Part shown: positions 6,514 to 8,093 of the stretch, one piece after another | Layout of the letters: every line of letters begins with the position of its first letter | How positions within the stretch are numbered: the first letter of the stretch is position 1 | Notes under the pieces: model-generated | The model's input: the letters and a program-made list of their open reading frames with translations, nothing else | Told to the model about the DNA's origin: nothing | Database searches by the model: none | Program-made: the position numbers and the translations under genes | NCBI GenBank assembly: GCA_903856875.1 | Contig: CAIODE010000563.1 | Coordinates: 1 to 8,093, forward strand | Length of the DNA stretch: 8,093 nucleotides | Direction of reading: 5' to 3' | Source: an uncultured Burkholderiales bacterium | GTDB lineage: Bacteria; Pseudomonadota; Gammaproteobacteria; Burkholderiales; Burkholderiaceae_C

Positions 6514-7491
6514 ATGAAACGCAGAACCCTCCTCCAAGCCACGGCCGCATCTGCGACTTTAATGGCCGCTCCGATGATCAAAGCTCAAACTTTGCCAACA
6601 GGGCCAATTCGAATTGTGGTGGGTTTTCCACCAGGAGGTGGTACCGATGCGTTGGCCCGTGTGTTGGCTCAAAAACTTCAAGCCATGTGGAACATCACCA
6701 TCGTGATTGACAACAAGGCAGGCGCTGCAGGTGTTATTGCGGCCGACTTTGTGGCCAAGCAGCCCGCAGACGGCAACACTTTGCTCATGGCACACATCAA
6801 CAGCCATGCCTTGGCGGTCAGTTTGCAACCCAAGCTGGGCTACAACGTGGAACGTGATTTCTCGCCCATTGGTTTGGTCGGAGTCACACCCAACTTACTT
6901 ATTTGCAATGAATCGCAGCCTGCTAAAAATGTGAAAGATTTGGTGGCCTTGTGCAAACAAAATCCTGGCCGAATTAGCTTTGCATCTGCAGGCGGTGGTT
7001 CGGCTCAACACTTGGCATTGGAGATGTTCAAGTTGCGCGCAGGCATCGATGCGCTGCATGTGCCCTACAAAGGATCGGGCCCCGCGCTCACAGACTTGAT
7101 TGGAGGTCAAGTTCAATATTGTTTTGAAACCATGACCTCTGCCACGCCGCATGTCAAAAGTGGCAAAGCCATTGCGCTGGCGCAGACGCGCACCAAGCGA
7201 GCCAAGGGACACCCCAATGTGCCCACCATGGACGAGCAAGGCTTTCCAGGATTTGACGCCACCACTTGGTACGGCTTGGTCGGCCCTGGCCGCATGAATC
7301 CGTCTTTTGTGAAACGCATCAACGAGGACATGAACAAAGTCATGGCCATGCCCGATGTGATTGAGAAGTTTGAACAATATGGCGCAGAAGATGGCGGTGG
7401 TTCGCCTGAGCGCTTTGCCGAGTTCATTCGAAATGAAACTCAAAAGTGGGCCAAGGTTGTGAAAGAAGCCAAGGTTCAAGCTGACGCTTAA
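6514..7491 (+). CDS. Bug/TctC-family periplasmic solute receptor with a Tat-like signal
   Basis: From ATG 6514 the protein has 325 residues. The frame is open further upstream to 6394, but that part overlaps the aminotransferase and lacks a signal, while 6514 has AGGA 7 nt before it and starts a proper leader. The leader MKRRTLLQ with a weakly hydrophobic, Ala-rich stretch ending at IKA-Q (residues 22-25) resembles a twin-arginine signal. The mature protein shows PIRIVVGFPPGGGTDALAR (31-49), VIDNKAGAAG (64-73), ADGNTLL (85-91), the PYKGSGPAL region and PNVPTMDEQG, all standard for the family. Its role would be high-affinity binding of a small organic acid or related compound. No TctAB membrane genes follow in the window. 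Its place between an aminotransferase and an AtuA-like gene suggests the ligand is processed by this cluster. It is only distantly similar to the receptor at 231-1208. Confidence 0.93.
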   Translation: MKRRTLLQATAASATLMAAPMIKAQTLPTGPIRIVVGFPPGGGTDALARVLAQKLQAMWNITIVIDNKAGAAGVIAADFVAKQPADGNTLLMAHINSHALAVSLQPKLGYNVERDFSPIGLVGVTPNLLICNESQPAKNVKDLVALCKQNPGRISFASAGGGSAQHLALEMFKLRAGIDALHVPYKGSGPALTDLIGGQVQYCFETMTSATPHVKSGKAIALAQTRTKRAKGHPNVPTMDEQGFPGFDATTWYGLVGPGRMNPSFVKRINEDMNKVMAMPDVIEKFEQYGAEDGGGSPERFAEFIRNETQKWAKVVKEAKVQADA

Positions 7492-7494
7492 GCC

Positions 7495-8093
7495 ATGGTT
7501 CACAAAGCGCTAAGAATAGGTGCTGGTGCAGGGTATGCAGGTGACCGCATTCCGCCTGCGCTTGCCTTGGCAGAAAAGGGCCAACTCGATTATTTGGTTT
7601 TTGAGTGTTTGGCTGAGCGAACCATTGCGCTGGCGCAGTTAGAAAAAATTCAAAACCCTCTGAAAGGTTTTGATCCCTTGCTCGCGGCACGCATGAAAGC
7701 TGTCTTACCAGCGTGCATGGCGCAAGGCACTCGCATCATTACCAACATGGGCGCGGCAAATCCTTTACAGGCAGGGCGAGAGGTGTTGAAGATTGCCAAA
7801 GAGTTGGGGTTTCATCAACTGAAGGTGGCAGTGGTTTTAGGAGATGATGTACTTGCAACATTGCAAGCCGAGTACCTCTCAGCGCCCTTGATGGACACCT
7901 CACAAACTGTGGCAGACATTCAAGCCTTGTTGGTGTCTGCCAACGCCTATCTGGGCGCTGAGGCACTCTTGCCCGCTTTGCAAACCGATGCTCACGTCAT
8001 CATCAGTGGGCGCGTGGCCGACCCTGCTTTATTTTTAGCACCCCTCATGCATCATTTTCAATGGCGTGCTGATGATTGGCCGCTGTTGGGCAA
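7495..8093 (+). CDS. AtuA-like (DUF1446) protein, N-terminal part, truncated by the window edge
   Basis: The reading frame is open from ATG 7495 to the last base: 199 full codons plus two bases, no stop. The translation matches the N-terminal part of the acyclic terpene utilisation AtuA / DUF1446 family: IGAGAGYAGDRIPPAL (residues 8-23), YLVFECLAERTIALAQ (33-48), ITNMGAANP (82-90) and ISGRVADPALFLAPL (170-184). Full members are usually near 450 residues, so roughly the first half is present. AtuA was named from the citronellol/geranyl catabolism cluster of Pseudomonas, but many homologues sit in unrelated acid-utilisation clusters and the reaction is not established, so the atu symbol is not given. 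The start lies 3 nt after the receptor stop with no clear ribosome site, pointing to translational coupling. There is no signal peptide; a cytoplasmic protein is expected. Confidence 0.88.
   Translation, partial: MVHKALRIGAGAGYAGDRIPPALALAEKGQLDYLVFECLAERTIALAQLEKIQNPLKGFDPLLAARMKAVLPACMAQGTRIITNMGAANPLQAGREVLKIAKELGFHQLKVAVVLGDDVLATLQAEYLSAPLMDTSQTVADIQALLVSANAYLGAEALLPALQTDAHVIISGRVADPALFLAPLMHHFQWRADDWPLLG

Noticed and set aside
6895..7503. Minus-strand open frame of 202 codons
   Set aside because: Antisense to the second Bug receptor, whose motifs are unmistakable; no domain or translation signal.
7739..7966. Minus-strand open frame of 75 codons near the right end
   Set aside because: Antisense to the AtuA-like coding frame, which matches its family throughout.
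1..8093. CRISPR array, tRNA or rRNA genes, insertion sequences, phage or toxin-antitoxin genes
   Set aside because: I saw no regularly spaced repeats, tRNA-like cloverleaf, transposase motif or small toxin-antitoxin pair anywhere in the window.

Overview
The window reads as a catabolic or transport neighbourhood from a betaproteobacterium, most likely Burkholderiales and probably Comamonadaceae (a freshwater Limnohabitans- or Rhodoferax-like relative would fit). This rests on two Bug/TctC-type periplasmic receptors, a family greatly expanded in that order, on the intermediate GC content, and on the look of the encoded proteins. The assignment is inference, since no rRNA or other marker is present.

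Layout. Positions 1-230 are AT-rich and non-coding and hold small repeats. A Sec-exported Bug receptor (231-1208, +) follows. It converges on a minus-strand gene for a secreted carboxymuconolactone-decarboxylase-like protein (1288-1965, -). Between them is a long imperfect hairpin (1217-1252) with T-runs, which looks like a terminator. Further right on the minus strand is a large fused FAD/Fe-S dehydrogenase of the YdiJ / GlcD-GlcF type (2113 to about 5184 or 5223). Divergent from it, across about 64-103 bp, a compact plus-strand cluster begins: a class V aminotransferase of the alanine/serine-glyoxylate group (5288-6502), a second Bug receptor with a Tat-like signal (6514-7491), and the 5' part of an AtuA/DUF1446 gene (7495 onward, cut by the window edge). 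Gaps of 11 and 3 nt make these three a likely operon.

How it may work together. The plus cluster pairs periplasmic capture of a small organic acid (Bug) with cytoplasmic enzymes (aminotransferase and AtuA-like protein). The divergent flavoprotein oxidises a D-2-hydroxyacid to a 2-oxoacid. One possible link is 2-hydroxyacid to 2-oxoacid (for example glycolate to glyoxylate) followed by transamination, but the flavoprotein may instead be a housekeeping D-2-hydroxyglutarate or D-lactate dehydrogenase. No permease subunits, regulator, RNA gene, mobile element or CRISPR array is visible. Most of the window is recognisable families. The least understood parts are the AtuA-like protein, the exported CMD-like protein and the unknown ligands of the two receptors.
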